Origin: Zhihengliuella sp. ISTPL4
GTDB taxonomy: Bacteria; Actinomycetota; Actinomycetes; Actinomycetales; Microbacteriaceae
Assembly: GCF_002848265.1 (NCBI RefSeq)
Contig: NZ_CP025422.1
Span: 1,518,727 to 1,582,726 of the forward strand
DNA length: 64,000 bases
Direction of reading: 5' to 3'
The notes below the pieces were generated by a model, which saw only the letters and a list, made by a program, of their open reading frames with translations, was not told the origin of the DNA and searched no databases. A program made the translations under genes and the position numbers. This document shows, piece by piece, positions 53,934 through 61,958 of the stretch (positions within the stretch are counted from its first letter, which is position 1; the number at the start of each line of letters is the position of its first letter).

Positions 53934-53966
53934 AGGGGAGCAGGGACGGAGGAGGGACGCGAAAGG

Positions 53967-54929
53967 TCACCAAGTGCCGTCGGAACGGACGTCGTGGTCG
54001 ACGCGGCAGTCGGCGAGGGCGGCGCGGACCTCGGCTCCGTGGTCACGGGCGAGGGCGAGGGCGGCGTGGTTCTCCTCGAGTTGTGCGACGCGGGAGGCCC
54101 CGAAGAGCACGTTGGCCGTCGCGGGGTTCGCCAGACAGAAGGCGATGCCGAGGGCGGCCGGGGTCACCCCGAAGTCCCCCGCGAGACGTGCGACCTCGGG
54201 GTACACGGCGAGGATCCGCTCGCGGATACCCCCGACATCGGCACCGATCTTGCGCTGGGGCATCCGTCCCGTGGCGAGGATTCCGCCCTCGAACACGTCC
54301 GAGGCCTGCAGCGCGAGCGTTCCGTCGGCGAACAGCGGGCCGTACGCGTCACCCTCCGCCATGGCCCGTCGGGCGATGCCGTACTTCAGCTGCGCGAACG
54401 AGGGGCCGATCAGCCCCTGAGCGTCCGCCTCGGCCAGCGCCGCCCTGGTGTCCGTGATCCGCCAGTTGTTGATCCCCCACGAGTCGACGAGGCCGTCCGC
54501 GAGGAGGGCGTTCACGTCGGCGACGAGCCGCGGCATGTCCGGGGCGTCGAGGTAGTCCCCCACCACGAGAGTGTCGAAGCGGTCGAGGCCGGCCCGGTCG
54601 AGCGACTCCTCGATCTGCGCGCGGAAGCCCTGATTCGGCCAGTCCCACAGCCAGAGCTTGCCGCACAGCACGACGTCGGCACGGCCCACCCCGCTCGCGC
54701 GGAAGGCCTCCCCGAAGAGGATGTCGGTCCGGGAGTTCTCGGCGTGCGGCCCCATATTGTAGTACGCGATGTCGAAGAATCCGGCATCGAGCTCGACCGC
54801 CCGGCGGATGAGCTGCACGGCATCGTCGACATCCATGCGGTCCCAGGTGTTCCACGATCCGAGGGCCAGCGGCGGCACCGTCGCACCCCGAGGAGACAGC
54901 GGCTTGCGGGGGGATGTCGCATCGGGCAT
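53967..54929 (-). CDS. Aldo/keto-reductase-like protein 1
   Basis: A 320-residue TIM-barrel protein. It has LALGSWNTWDRM, FFDIAYYNMGPHAENSRTD (catalytic Asp and Tyr), VVLCGKLWLWDW (Lys), but in the strand where AKRs carry the catalytic His ('LYLIHWP') it reads DTLVVGDYLD, so the His is replaced by Gly. SWGINNWRIT, QLKYGIARR and the late NVLFGASRVAQLEEN are conserved. ATG 54929 has AGGAG upstream. It is a paralogue of the gene at 56968 with the same substitution. Divergent from the SDR gene with S4 between. Confidence 0.85.
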   Translation of the reverse strand: MPDATSPRKPLSPRGATVPPLALGSWNTWDRMDVDDAVQLIRRAVELDAGFFDIAYYNMGPHAENSRTDILFGEAFRASGVGRADVVLCGKLWLWDWPNQGFRAQIEESLDRAGLDRFDTLVVGDYLDAPDMPRLVADVNALLADGLVDSWGINNWRITDTRAALAEADAQGLIGPSFAQLKYGIARRAMAEGDAYGPLFADGTLALQASDVFEGGILATGRMPQRKIGADVGGIRERILAVYPEVARLAGDFGVTPAALGIAFCLANPATANVLFGASRVAQLEENHAALALARDHGAEVRAALADCRVDHDVRSDGTW

Positions 54930-54969
54930 GAGGGCTCCTTCGCCATCTCGGGGCACGGGGTTGTGTTTT

Positions 54970-54983
54970 TCTATGTTTGTAGA
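54970..54983. promoter_or_regulatory. Cluster operator S4
   Basis: TCTATGTTTGTAGA; on the minus strand it reads TCTACAAACATAGA, sharing TCTACAAAC with S2. It sits in the 100-nt gap between the divergent AKR-like 1 and SDR genes, inside a low-G+C patch. Confidence 0.7.
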
Positions 54984-55029
54984 ATATAACGGACACATCC
55001 CGTCAGAGAACCCGTCAGTGAGGACGAAC

Positions 55030-55764
55030 ATGACCGCTTCCCCCCGTCGCATCCTCGTCACCGGCGGCGCGTCCGGACTCGGCCGCGGGATCGCCGCCGC
55101 CTTCCGCGCTGCGGGCGACGAGGTGTTCATCGGCGATGTGGACGAGGGCGCTGCGGCAGCCGTCGCCGCCGAGATCGGAGCCACCGCCATCCCGCTCGAC
55201 ATCGCCGACGAAGCATCGGTGCAGGCCGCGGCCGAACGGATCCGCGACGCCGGCGGTCTCGACGTCCTCGTCAACAACGCCGGCGTCGTCGCCGGTGGCG
55301 GAACCCTCCAGGAGGTCGCGGTGGACGCGGTCGATGCGGCCCTGCGCGTCAACGTCCGCGGCACGTTCCTCATGCTGCGGGTCTTCGGCGGGCTGCTCGC
55401 TACGGCCGGCCACGGGGCCATCGTGAACATCTCGTCGATCGGCGCCCGGCAGCCCACTCCCGGCCTCGGGCACTACGAGGCCACGAAGGCCGCGGTCGAC
55501 GCGCTCACCCGGACGGCGGCCCTCGAACTCGCCGGCTCCGCGGTGCGGGTCAACGCCGTCGCCCCCGGCCCCGTGCTCACGCCCCTGACCGCCGACTTCG
55601 CCTCGAACCCGGACGCCCGCGCCGCGTGGGACTCGCGCATCCCGCTCGGCACCATCGCCGAGGTCGACCAGGTCACCCCGCTCGTGCTGTTCCTCGCGAG
55701 CGAGGCCGCCAGCCACATCACCGGGGTCTCGGTCCCCGTCGACGGCGGCCAGCTCCTCGTCTGA
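55030..55764 (+). CDS. Short-chain dehydrogenase/reductase (classical SDR)
   Basis: A 244-residue NAD(P) oxidoreductase. ILVTGGASGLGRGIAAAF is the dinucleotide motif, DVLVNNAGVVAGGG the NNAG, and IVNISSIGARQPTPGLGHYEATKAAVDAL gives the Ser-Tyr-Lys catalytic set (shown within VNISSIG and GHYEATK). D40 after the second strand (IGDVDEG) favours NAD(H). GAGGACGAAC precedes ATG 55030. It leads the plus-strand operon SDR - ADH - AKR-like 2 - two esterases - MFS. Confidence 0.93.
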   Translation: MTASPRRILVTGGASGLGRGIAAAFRAAGDEVFIGDVDEGAAAAVAAEIGATAIPLDIADEASVQAAAERIRDAGGLDVLVNNAGVVAGGGTLQEVAVDAVDAALRVNVRGTFLMLRVFGGLLATAGHGAIVNISSIGARQPTPGLGHYEATKAAVDALTRTAALELAGSAVRVNAVAPGPVLTPLTADFASNPDARAAWDSRIPLGTIAEVDQVTPLVLFLASEAASHITGVSVPVDGGQLLV

Positions 55765-55788
55765 TCCCGCCCCCCTCCGTGCGGGATC
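55763..55788 (+). terminator. Hairpin at the SDR stop
   Basis: GATCCCGC, 10-nt loop, GCGGGATC; the left arm includes the last bases of the TGA. No U-run; it may be an attenuator or an mRNA stabiliser within the operon. Confidence 0.4.
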
Positions 55789-55858
55789 GATTCCGCCCCT
55801 TCCGGGCACCGCGGAGGACCGTGTTCGATCCCGCCACCCGCCCCGCGACTGGAGAACC

Positions 55859-56959
55859 ATGACCCTCCCCACCACCACCCGCGCCGCGGTGCTCACCGCG
55901 CACGGCGAGCCGCTCACCCTGCAGGATCTCCCGCTGCCCGCCGAGATCGAGCCCGGCGCCGCCCTCGTCCGCATCGCCTGCACCACGCTGTGCGGCACGG
56001 ACATCGAGATCTGGGAGGGGAAGATGTCGTTCCCCGGCATGCTGCCCATGGTCCTCGGTCACGAGATGGTCGGCGAGATCGTGGCCACCGGCCCCGATAC
56101 CCGCGACGCCCTCGGCCGCCCCCTCTCCGCCGGCGACCGGATCGGCTGGTCGGAGTCCACCTGCGGCGAGTGCCACGGCTGCGTCGTGCTCCGCGAACCG
56201 GTCGCCTGTTCCCGCCGCGGCTACGGATTCCTCCAGCGGGCGGACGTGCCGCCGTTCGCCACGGCCGGGCTCTCCGAGTACTCGTACGTCACCCCGGGTG
56301 CCGCCAAGCTCCTGCTCCCGGCGGCGGTGAAGGACACCTGGGCCTCGATGGCGGGCTGCGCCGCGAAGACCGTCCTCCGCGCGTTCGAGCGGGCCGGTCG
56401 CATCCGCCCCGGCTCCCGCGTGGTGGTGCAGGGCTCCGGCGCCCTCGGCATCTTCGCCACCGCGGTCGCGAAGATCGCGGGCGCCGGGCAGGTCATCACC
56501 GTCGGCGCTCCCGCCGCCCGTCTGGAACTCGCCGCGCGCTTCGGTGCCGACGCCGTCGTGGACTTCCGCGACGGCCCCGTCGTCGACCAGGTCCTGGCGC
56601 TCACCGGAGACCAGGGGGCGGACCACGTGTTCGACTTCGCCGGAGCCCCGAGCGTCGGCCCGGACGCCGTCGGCATGGCCGCCCAACGCGGCACCGTGGC
56701 GATCGTCGGCTCGACCGGTCCGGCCGGAGACGGCTTCGCCCTCAGCACGATCATGGGCAAGGAGCTCACGGTGGTCGGCTCGCTCAACGGCGACATCTCC
56801 GACTACGCGCGCGCGATCGAGTTCTTCACGGCGTTCGCCGACCGCTTCCCCTGGGACGACCTGTTCAGCGCCCCGGTCGGACTCGCCGACGCCTCCGCGA
56901 AGATCGCCCACATGCACCACCTCGATGAGGTCAAGGCCGTCATCGACCCGAGCCTCTGA
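55859..56959 (+). CDS. Zinc-dependent medium-chain alcohol dehydrogenase
   Basis: A 366-residue MDR enzyme. Catalytic zinc ligands are TTLCGTDIEIWEG (Cys) and GHEMVGEI (His-Glu); the structural zinc lobe is CGECHGCVVLREPVAC. The Rossmann motif is VVVQGSGALGIFATAVAK. TVAIVGSTGPAGDGF follows. It oxidises an alcohol or polyol; substrate unknown. GGAG sits 6 nt before ATG 55859, and 8 nt separate its stop from the AKR-like 2 gene. Confidence 0.92.
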   Translation: MTLPTTTRAAVLTAHGEPLTLQDLPLPAEIEPGAALVRIACTTLCGTDIEIWEGKMSFPGMLPMVLGHEMVGEIVATGPDTRDALGRPLSAGDRIGWSESTCGECHGCVVLREPVACSRRGYGFLQRADVPPFATAGLSEYSYVTPGAAKLLLPAAVKDTWASMAGCAAKTVLRAFERAGRIRPGSRVVVQGSGALGIFATAVAKIAGAGQVITVGAPAARLELAARFGADAVVDFRDGPVVDQVLALTGDQGADHVFDFAGAPSVGPDAVGMAAQRGTVAIVGSTGPAGDGFALSTIMGKELTVVGSLNGDISDYARAIEFFTAFADRFPWDDLFSAPVGLADASAKIAHMHHLDEVKAVIDPSL

Positions 56960-56967
56960 GGAGCATC

Positions 56968-57927
56968 ATGACCACTCCCCTCCCCGTGCGCGAGATCGGC
57001 CGCAGCGGCCTGCACGCCTCCCTGTTCTCCCTGGGCTCGTGGCACACCTACGACCGCATGGACTTCGCCGACGCGGTGGCGCTCCTCCGCGAGGCCATCG
57101 ACCGCGGCGTGAACCTCTTCGACGTGGGCGTGTACTCCGCACCCGGCGCCCCGCCCGTCTTCACCGACGTGATCTTCTCGGCGATGGTGCGCGCAGCGGG
57201 GCTGCGTCGAGAGGAGTGGCTGCTGTCGTCGAAGCTGTGGCTGGAGGCCTTCGGCGCCGACGGCTTCCGACCGCAGCTCGAGAACGCCCTGATGCGGGTG
57301 GGCACCGAGCAGGCCGACCTCGTGATCCTCGGCGACCTGCGCCGCGACGACCTCGAGCTGCGCGACCTCGTGCTCGACCTCGCCGCGCTCGCCGACGCCG
57401 GGCTCATCCGCGCGTGGGGCGTGAACAACTGGTCGGCGGGGAGCATCCAGACCCTGATCGACCTCGCCGCCGCGGAGGGCGTGCCCGGTCCGCAGATCGC
57501 GCAGCTCAAGTACAGCGTCTCGCGGCGGTCGATCCCGGACGGCGAGCCCTTCGCGCGCCTCTGGGAGCAGGGCCTCACGCTGCAGGCTTCTGACTGCCTG
57601 GAGGGCGGGATCCTCGCCGGGAAGGTGAACGGCGACCGGCAGATCGGGCGTGACCCCGGCGGCATCCGCGAACGGATCATCGCCGACGTCCCCGCGTTCA
57701 CCGCGGTCGCGGAGGATCTCGACGTGACGCCGGCCCAGCTCGGCATCGCCTTCACCCTCACCCACCCCGCCCTGACGACGACCCTGTTCGGTGCCTCCAG
57801 CGTCGCGCAGCTGCGGGCGAACCTCGACGCCGCCGCCCTCGTCGACCGCATCGGCGCCGCCGAGCTGCGCCGTCTCGTCGAGCCCTTCTGGGCCGACCGC
57901 GGGGTCGTCGACCCCGAGGGCCCCTGA
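56968..57927 (+). CDS. Aldo/keto-reductase-like protein 2
   Basis: A 319-residue paralogue of the protein at 53967, with the same blocks in the same order: FSLGSWHTYDRMDFADAV, LFDVGVYSAPG (Asp, Tyr), LLSSKLWLEAFG (Lys), WGVNNWSAGS, QLKYSVSRR, TLQASDCLEGGILAG and TTLFGASSVAQLRANL. The strand expected to hold the catalytic His reads DLVILGDLRRDD, again with Gly. Both retain Asp, Tyr and Lys. It is 8 nt after the ADH gene (GAGGAGC overlaps the gap) and 23 nt before the first esterase. Confidence 0.85.
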   Translation: MTTPLPVREIGRSGLHASLFSLGSWHTYDRMDFADAVALLREAIDRGVNLFDVGVYSAPGAPPVFTDVIFSAMVRAAGLRREEWLLSSKLWLEAFGADGFRPQLENALMRVGTEQADLVILGDLRRDDLELRDLVLDLAALADAGLIRAWGVNNWSAGSIQTLIDLAAAEGVPGPQIAQLKYSVSRRSIPDGEPFARLWEQGLTLQASDCLEGGILAGKVNGDRQIGRDPGGIRERIIADVPAFTAVAEDLDVTPAQLGIAFTLTHPALTTTLFGASSVAQLRANLDAAALVDRIGAAELRRLVEPFWADRGVVDPEGP

Positions 57928-57950
57928 CGCCGTCCCACCCGAGGAGAACC

Positions 57951-58922
57951 ATGACCATCCCCGTCCCCTTCGATCCCGACGTGCAGGCCGTGCTCGACGA
58001 GATCGCGAAGAACCCACAGCCTGCCCTCACCCGCGAGACCCTGCCGCGTGACGGCGTCGACCGGATGTTCCCGGACAACGACGCCGTGATCGCCGACCGG
58101 GACATCACGTGGGAGGACCGCGTCATCCCCGGCCCGCCCGGAGCACCGGACATCGAGGTCACGATCTTCCGCCCTGCGGGTTCCGAGACCTCGACGCACC
58201 CGGGCTTCGTGAACATCCACGGCGGCGGCATGATCGTCGGCCACCGCTCCTGGGAGACGGCTCGGGTCGTCGACATCGTCGCGGAGCACGGCGTCGTGGC
58301 CGTGAACGTCGAGTACCGCCTCGCGCCGGAGGACCCGTTCCCCGCGGGCGTGGAGGACTGCTACGCGGCCTTTGTATGGACGCACGCCCACGCCGCGGAG
58401 CTCGGCATCGACCCCGCGCGCATCGTCGTGGGCGGCGGCAGCGCGGGCGGCGGTCTCACCGCGGCCGTCGCCCTGCTGGCGCGCGATCGGCGGGGCCCTG
58501 TCATGGCCGGGCAGCTGCTGCTCTGCCCCATGATCGACAACACCAACACCACGGTCGCCAGTCGGCAGTACGACGGCATCGGCACTTGGCAGCGCGACAT
58601 GAATCTCCTCGCCTGGTCATGCGTCCTCGGCGAGGAGCTCGCGTTCAGCGCCGAGGCCCCGGCCTACGCCGCGCCGAGCCGCGCGACGGACGTCTCCGGC
58701 CTCCCGCCCGCCTACATCGAGGTCGGCGAGGCGGAGATGTTCCGCGACGAGGACACCGCGTACGCCCTCCGGATCTGGGAGACCGGCGGACAGGCCGAAC
58801 TGCACGTATGGGGCGGCGGCGCCCACGGCTTCGACATGTACATGCCGGAGGCCGAGATCACCCGCGCCGCCCTCGCCGCGCGCGCCTCCTGGCTGCGACG
58901 GATCTGGCGGAGCGCCGCATGA
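57951..58922 (+). CDS. HSL-type alpha/beta hydrolase (esterase 1)
   Basis: A 323-residue esterase of the hormone-sensitive-lipase group. NIHGGGMIVGHRSW is the oxyanion HGGG motif, VVGGGSAGGGLTAAVALLAR the nucleophile GGSAGG, IEVGEAEMFRDEDTAYALRI the acid and GGGAHGFDMY the His. Acts on acyl esters of small alcohols or hydroxylated compounds. GAGGAGAACC precedes ATG 57951. Its stop overlaps the next esterase start (ATGA). Confidence 0.92.
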   Translation: MTIPVPFDPDVQAVLDEIAKNPQPALTRETLPRDGVDRMFPDNDAVIADRDITWEDRVIPGPPGAPDIEVTIFRPAGSETSTHPGFVNIHGGGMIVGHRSWETARVVDIVAEHGVVAVNVEYRLAPEDPFPAGVEDCYAAFVWTHAHAAELGIDPARIVVGGGSAGGGLTAAVALLARDRRGPVMAGQLLLCPMIDNTNTTVASRQYDGIGTWQRDMNLLAWSCVLGEELAFSAEAPAYAAPSRATDVSGLPPAYIEVGEAEMFRDEDTAYALRIWETGGQAELHVWGGGAHGFDMYMPEAEITRAALAARASWLRRIWRSAA

Positions 58923-59902
58923 CCGCGCCGGAGCCGGTGCCCTACGACCCGGAGCTCGTCGCCGGACTCGACGCCTTCGTCGACCTCGTCGAGGTCATTC
59001 CGCTGCGCGCGGACACGATCCACGCCAACCGCGATCACTTCGCCACAATCATCCCGCCGATGGCCGTACAGGCCGCCGGCCGTGCCGTCGCGTGGGAGGA
59101 CCGGGTGATCCCCGGCCCCGTCGGGGCTCCGGACCTCGAGATCACCGTCGTGCGCCCGGCGCAGGCGTCCCCGGACCAGGCACCGGCGGTGCTGTCGATC
59201 CACGGCGGTGGGATGGTGCTCGGCACGCGCTTCTTCGGCACCGCTGAGCTCATCGACCTCGCCGAACGGCACGGCGTCGTCGGCGTCGCGGTCGAGTACC
59301 GCCTCGCCCCCGAGCACCCCGGACCGGCCCAGGCGGAGGACTGCTACGCGGCGCTGGAGTGGATGATCGCCCGCGCGGACGAGCTCGGCATCGACACCGC
59401 CCGCATCATCGCGTCCGGGCAGAGCGCCGGCGGCGGGCTCTCGGCGGCGGTCGCGCTGCTCTCCCGCGACCGCGGCGGGCCCCGGCTGGCCGGGCAGCTC
59501 CTCGGCTGCCCGATGCTCGACGATCGCAACGAGACCCCGTCGAGCCGCCAGTACGACGGCTTCGGCGCCTGGGACCGGAACAACAACGACACCGCGTGGG
59601 ACGCGATCGCCGGAGCCGACCGGTTCACCGACCGCGTGTCGCCGTACACGGCACCGGCCCGGGCCACGGATCTGTCGGGACTTGCTCCGGCGTTCATCGA
59701 AGTGGGCGCTGCCGAGACCTTCCGCGACGAGGCCGTCGACTACGCGCTGCGGATCTGGGCCACGGGCGGGCAGGCGGAACTGCACGTCTGGGCGGGCGGC
59801 TACCACGGCTTCTCCGGGTTCTCCCCCGATGCCGAGGTCTCCCGGGCCGCGGTGGCCGCGCGGGAGAGCTGGCTGCGCCGCGTGCTGCGCCTCGGCGGAT
59901 GA
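58919..59902 (+). CDS. HSL-type alpha/beta hydrolase (esterase 2)
   Basis: A 327-residue close paralogue of esterase 1: SIHGGGMVLGTRFF, ASGQSAGGGLSAAVALLSRD, IEVGAAETFRDEAVDYALRI and AGGYHGFSGF. The shared WEDRVIPGP segment and equal spacing suggest tandem duplication; the nucleophile elbow differs (GQSAGG against GGSAGG), as does the region before the acid, so the two may have different specificities. Coupled by ATGA overlaps to esterase 1 and to the MFS gene. Confidence 0.92.
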   Translation: MTAPEPVPYDPELVAGLDAFVDLVEVIPLRADTIHANRDHFATIIPPMAVQAAGRAVAWEDRVIPGPVGAPDLEITVVRPAQASPDQAPAVLSIHGGGMVLGTRFFGTAELIDLAERHGVVGVAVEYRLAPEHPGPAQAEDCYAALEWMIARADELGIDTARIIASGQSAGGGLSAAVALLSRDRGGPRLAGQLLGCPMLDDRNETPSSRQYDGFGAWDRNNNDTAWDAIAGADRFTDRVSPYTAPARATDLSGLAPAFIEVGAAETFRDEAVDYALRIWATGGQAELHVWAGGYHGFSGFSPDAEVSRAAVAARESWLRRVLRLGG

Positions 59903-61119
59903 GTCTTCCGTTCGCCGCTGACGCCCCGCGGCCCCGCATGGGCACTCTGCGGGCGATGCTGGTGCTCGGCATGCTGGAAGCCTTCGGTCCGCTGTCGATG
60001 GACCTCTACCTTCCTCAGCTCCCCCAGCTCGCGGCGTCGCTCGGCACGACCGAGGCCCTGGCGCAGGCGACGATGTCGGCGTGCATGATCGGTCTCGGCC
60101 TGGGCCAGCTCGCGGCCGGTCCTCTCAGCGACCGGCTGGGCAGACGCCTGCCACTGCTGGTCGGCGTCGCAGCGTTCGCGGTGCTCTCCGCGGTGTGCGC
60201 CGTCGCTCCGAACATCGAGCTGCTGCTCGTCGCGCGCTTCCTGCAGGGGCTGGCGGGGTCGGCGGGCATCGTGATCTGCCTGGCGATCGCCCGCGACCAG
60301 TTCGAGGGTGTCGAGCTCTCCCGCATGCTCTCGCTGCTGTTCCTCGTCTCGGGCACCGCCCCGATCATCGCGCCGGTGGTGGGCGGACAACTCGCCCGCA
60401 TCATGGACTGGCGCGGCATCTTCGGGGTACTCAGTGGGGTCGGCGTGCTGTTGTTGCTCGTGGTGGTGTTCGCCCTGCCGGAGACCCTGTCGCCATCCGC
60501 CCGTCACCGCGGGGGCCTCCGGGTCTGGGGCGCGCACGCCGGAGCGGTCGTCCGCGACCGGCTCTTCGTCGCCGTGCTGTGCGCCGCAGCCGGAGGCGGT
60601 GTCGCCTTCTTCACCTACCTGTCGATGTCGTCGTTCGTGCTGCAGGACGAGTTCGGTCTCAGCCCGCAGGAGTTCAGCGTCGCCTTCGCGGGCGGCGCCC
60701 TGGCGAGTATCGCGGGCAGCCAGTTGAGCCGACTCGTGGTGCGGCGTTGGGGGCCCCTGCGCGTCTACCTGGGCGGGATCACCGCGACGCTCCTGGTGAC
60801 GACGGCTTTCCTCGTGCTGGCGCTTCTGGGCGTCGGGATGATGGGTGTCGTCATCGCGTTGGTCGGGTTCATGCTGTGCTCGGGCATCGGCGGTCCGAAT
60901 GGCCAGACGCTGGCGCTCGCTCATCACGGGGTCCGTGCCGGCACCGCTTCGGCGCTTCTCGGGATGGCGACGTTCCTGTTCGGTCCCGTGCTCGCCCCCG
61001 TGGCTGCCGGTCTCGGCGGGACCACGGCCATCACGATGGCCGCGACGATGACGGTCGCGGCTGCGGCAGCGGCGTTCGCCGCCTGGGCCTTCGTCCGGCC
61101 CGCGGCCCGCGAACAGTAG
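59899..61119 (+). CDS. MFS transporter, Bcr/CflA-type efflux
   Basis: A 406-residue drug-resistance-type major facilitator with twelve helices. LEAFGPLSMDLYLPQLPQLA in TM1 is the Bcr/CflA hallmark, followed by GQLAAGPLSDRLGRRLPLLV (motif A) and ARFLQGLAGSAGIVICLAIARD; motif C-like VSGTAPIIAPVVGG confirms an exporter. It probably removes the substrate or a toxic product of the cluster. Last gene of the plus-strand operon, starting with an ATGA overlap. Confidence 0.92.
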   Translation: MSLPFAADAPRPRMGTLRAMLVLGMLEAFGPLSMDLYLPQLPQLAASLGTTEALAQATMSACMIGLGLGQLAAGPLSDRLGRRLPLLVGVAAFAVLSAVCAVAPNIELLLVARFLQGLAGSAGIVICLAIARDQFEGVELSRMLSLLFLVSGTAPIIAPVVGGQLARIMDWRGIFGVLSGVGVLLLLVVVFALPETLSPSARHRGGLRVWGAHAGAVVRDRLFVAVLCAAAGGGVAFFTYLSMSSFVLQDEFGLSPQEFSVAFAGGALASIAGSQLSRLVVRRWGPLRVYLGGITATLLVTTAFLVLALLGVGMMGVVIALVGFMLCSGIGGPNGQTLALAHHGVRAGTASALLGMATFLFGPVLAPVAAGLGGTTAITMAATMTVAAAAAAFAAWAFVRPAAREQ

Positions 61120-61307
61120 ACCGCGGGGCGACGGGGCCGGTTGGGGGATTCGCGGCCCTTGCTGGGGTCCAAGGCTCCGTTCGTCAGCAGGGGCGCCTCT
61201 CAGTCGCTCGGTGCCTGCAGAGGCGTCAGGTCACCCATCCGCTTCGAGAGCTCGGGGAACTTCGCCGCTCGCGAGAGTTCGCCGTTGTCCCGCGGCAGAT
61301 CGGGTCC
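61120..61307. other. 188-nt stretch after the MFS gene
   Basis: No independent gene. On the minus strand, the frame of the 72-residue protein continues past its TAG for 35 more codons to TGA 61200-61202 (see findings). No strong hairpin is visible. Confidence 0.5.
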
Positions 61308-61526
61308 CTAGCGCCCGATCGCATGCCGGGCCCGGTCGAGCTGCTGGGCATAGTCCGCATCGAAGAGCATCGGCAGCTTCGTCTCCAGCTGCGCCTCCAG
61401 GTCCCACAGGACTCTCTGCTCCGCCGGATGCGCACTCGAGGGGTCTCGCTCGTCCCGACTCGCCAACCACTCGAACAAGACGAGCGCGTGATCGCTCCTC
61501 AGACTGATTGTGATCTGGTCATCCAC
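61308..61526 (-). CDS. Small conserved protein of unknown function (72 residues)
   Basis: A 72-residue acidic protein: ITISLRSDHALVLFEWLASR then AEQRVLWDLEAQLETKLPML and a C-terminal helix ending ARHAIGR. The SSDEALVLFEWL / AEQRVLWDLEA-LE pattern is one I have seen in small actinobacterial proteins without known function. Start GTG 61526 with GAGGAG 10 nt upstream. It follows the 104-residue membrane protein on the same strand (85 nt). Confidence 0.8.
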   Translation of the reverse strand: MDDQITISLRSDHALVLFEWLASRDERDPSSAHPAEQRVLWDLEAQLETKLPMLFDADYAQQLDRARHAIGR

Positions 61527-61610
61527 TGCCTTGGCTCCTCTTCGTCAACACCCCTGCCCGAACGACACCAGCTCCCTGAGAGATCCCGGTGTCAGGGCCA
61601 TCCACAACAC

Positions 61611-61925
61611 CTATGCGAGTTCGTTGAGAACGCTGATCCGGTAGGTCTTGAGTTCGCGCATCTCCGCGAGTTCCACAAATCTTGCGGCCCTTGTCCTCGG
61701 ATCGAGGAGCAGCAGAAGACGAAACGGAATCAGTATCAAGAATGCCCAGAGGAGTTGGTCATACCAACAGACCGCTTGTCCGACCGAGGCGCGTTGAGCC
61801 CACCAGTGAACGGTCAACCACGCAACCACCGCGAATGGGATCAGAATCCAGAGGAGCACCCCACGGACGAGAAGGATCATGAACCACAAGAGTCCCGCAA
61901 AGAACTTCACCTCATCGCTCCTCAC
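61611..61925 (-). CDS. Small membrane protein (104 residues)
   Basis: Two or three hydrophobic segments (FAGLLWFMILLVRGVLLWIL, IPFAVVAWLTVHWWA, LLWAFLILIPFRLLLLL) followed by a basic cytoplasmic tail. No family recognised. Its base composition is visibly poorer in G+C than the rest of the window. Start GTG 61925 is 33 nt after the SDR stop, so it may be co-transcribed with that gene; the ribosome site is weak (GGCGGG). Confidence 0.6.
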   Translation of the reverse strand: MRSDEVKFFAGLLWFMILLVRGVLLWILIPFAVVAWLTVHWWAQRASVGQAVCWYDQLLWAFLILIPFRLLLLLDPRTRAARFVELAEMRELKTYRISVLNELA

Positions 61926-61958
61926 TAGCCCGCCGCATCCGTCGCCCGCACCCCGCGA

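Larger units (their letters stand above)
53603..53966. other. 364-nt gene-free stretch with operator, hexamer array and inverted words
   Basis: It holds operator S3 (53701-53714), a degenerate 6-bp array based on GTGCCG (about 53809-53856, some nine units), and element E (53857-53933). No convincing gene; open frames here are composition artefacts. Confidence 0.7.

Noticed and set aside
53685..54989. A plus-strand open frame through the hexamer array opposite the AKR gene
   Set aside because: Its start is repetitive and the rest is a reverse-strand shadow of a clear AKR-like gene.
44593..61119. A type VII or natural-product biosynthesis cluster
   Set aside because: There is no ESX core gene, synthase, carrier protein or adenylation domain. 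The content is transport, hydrolysis and redox.
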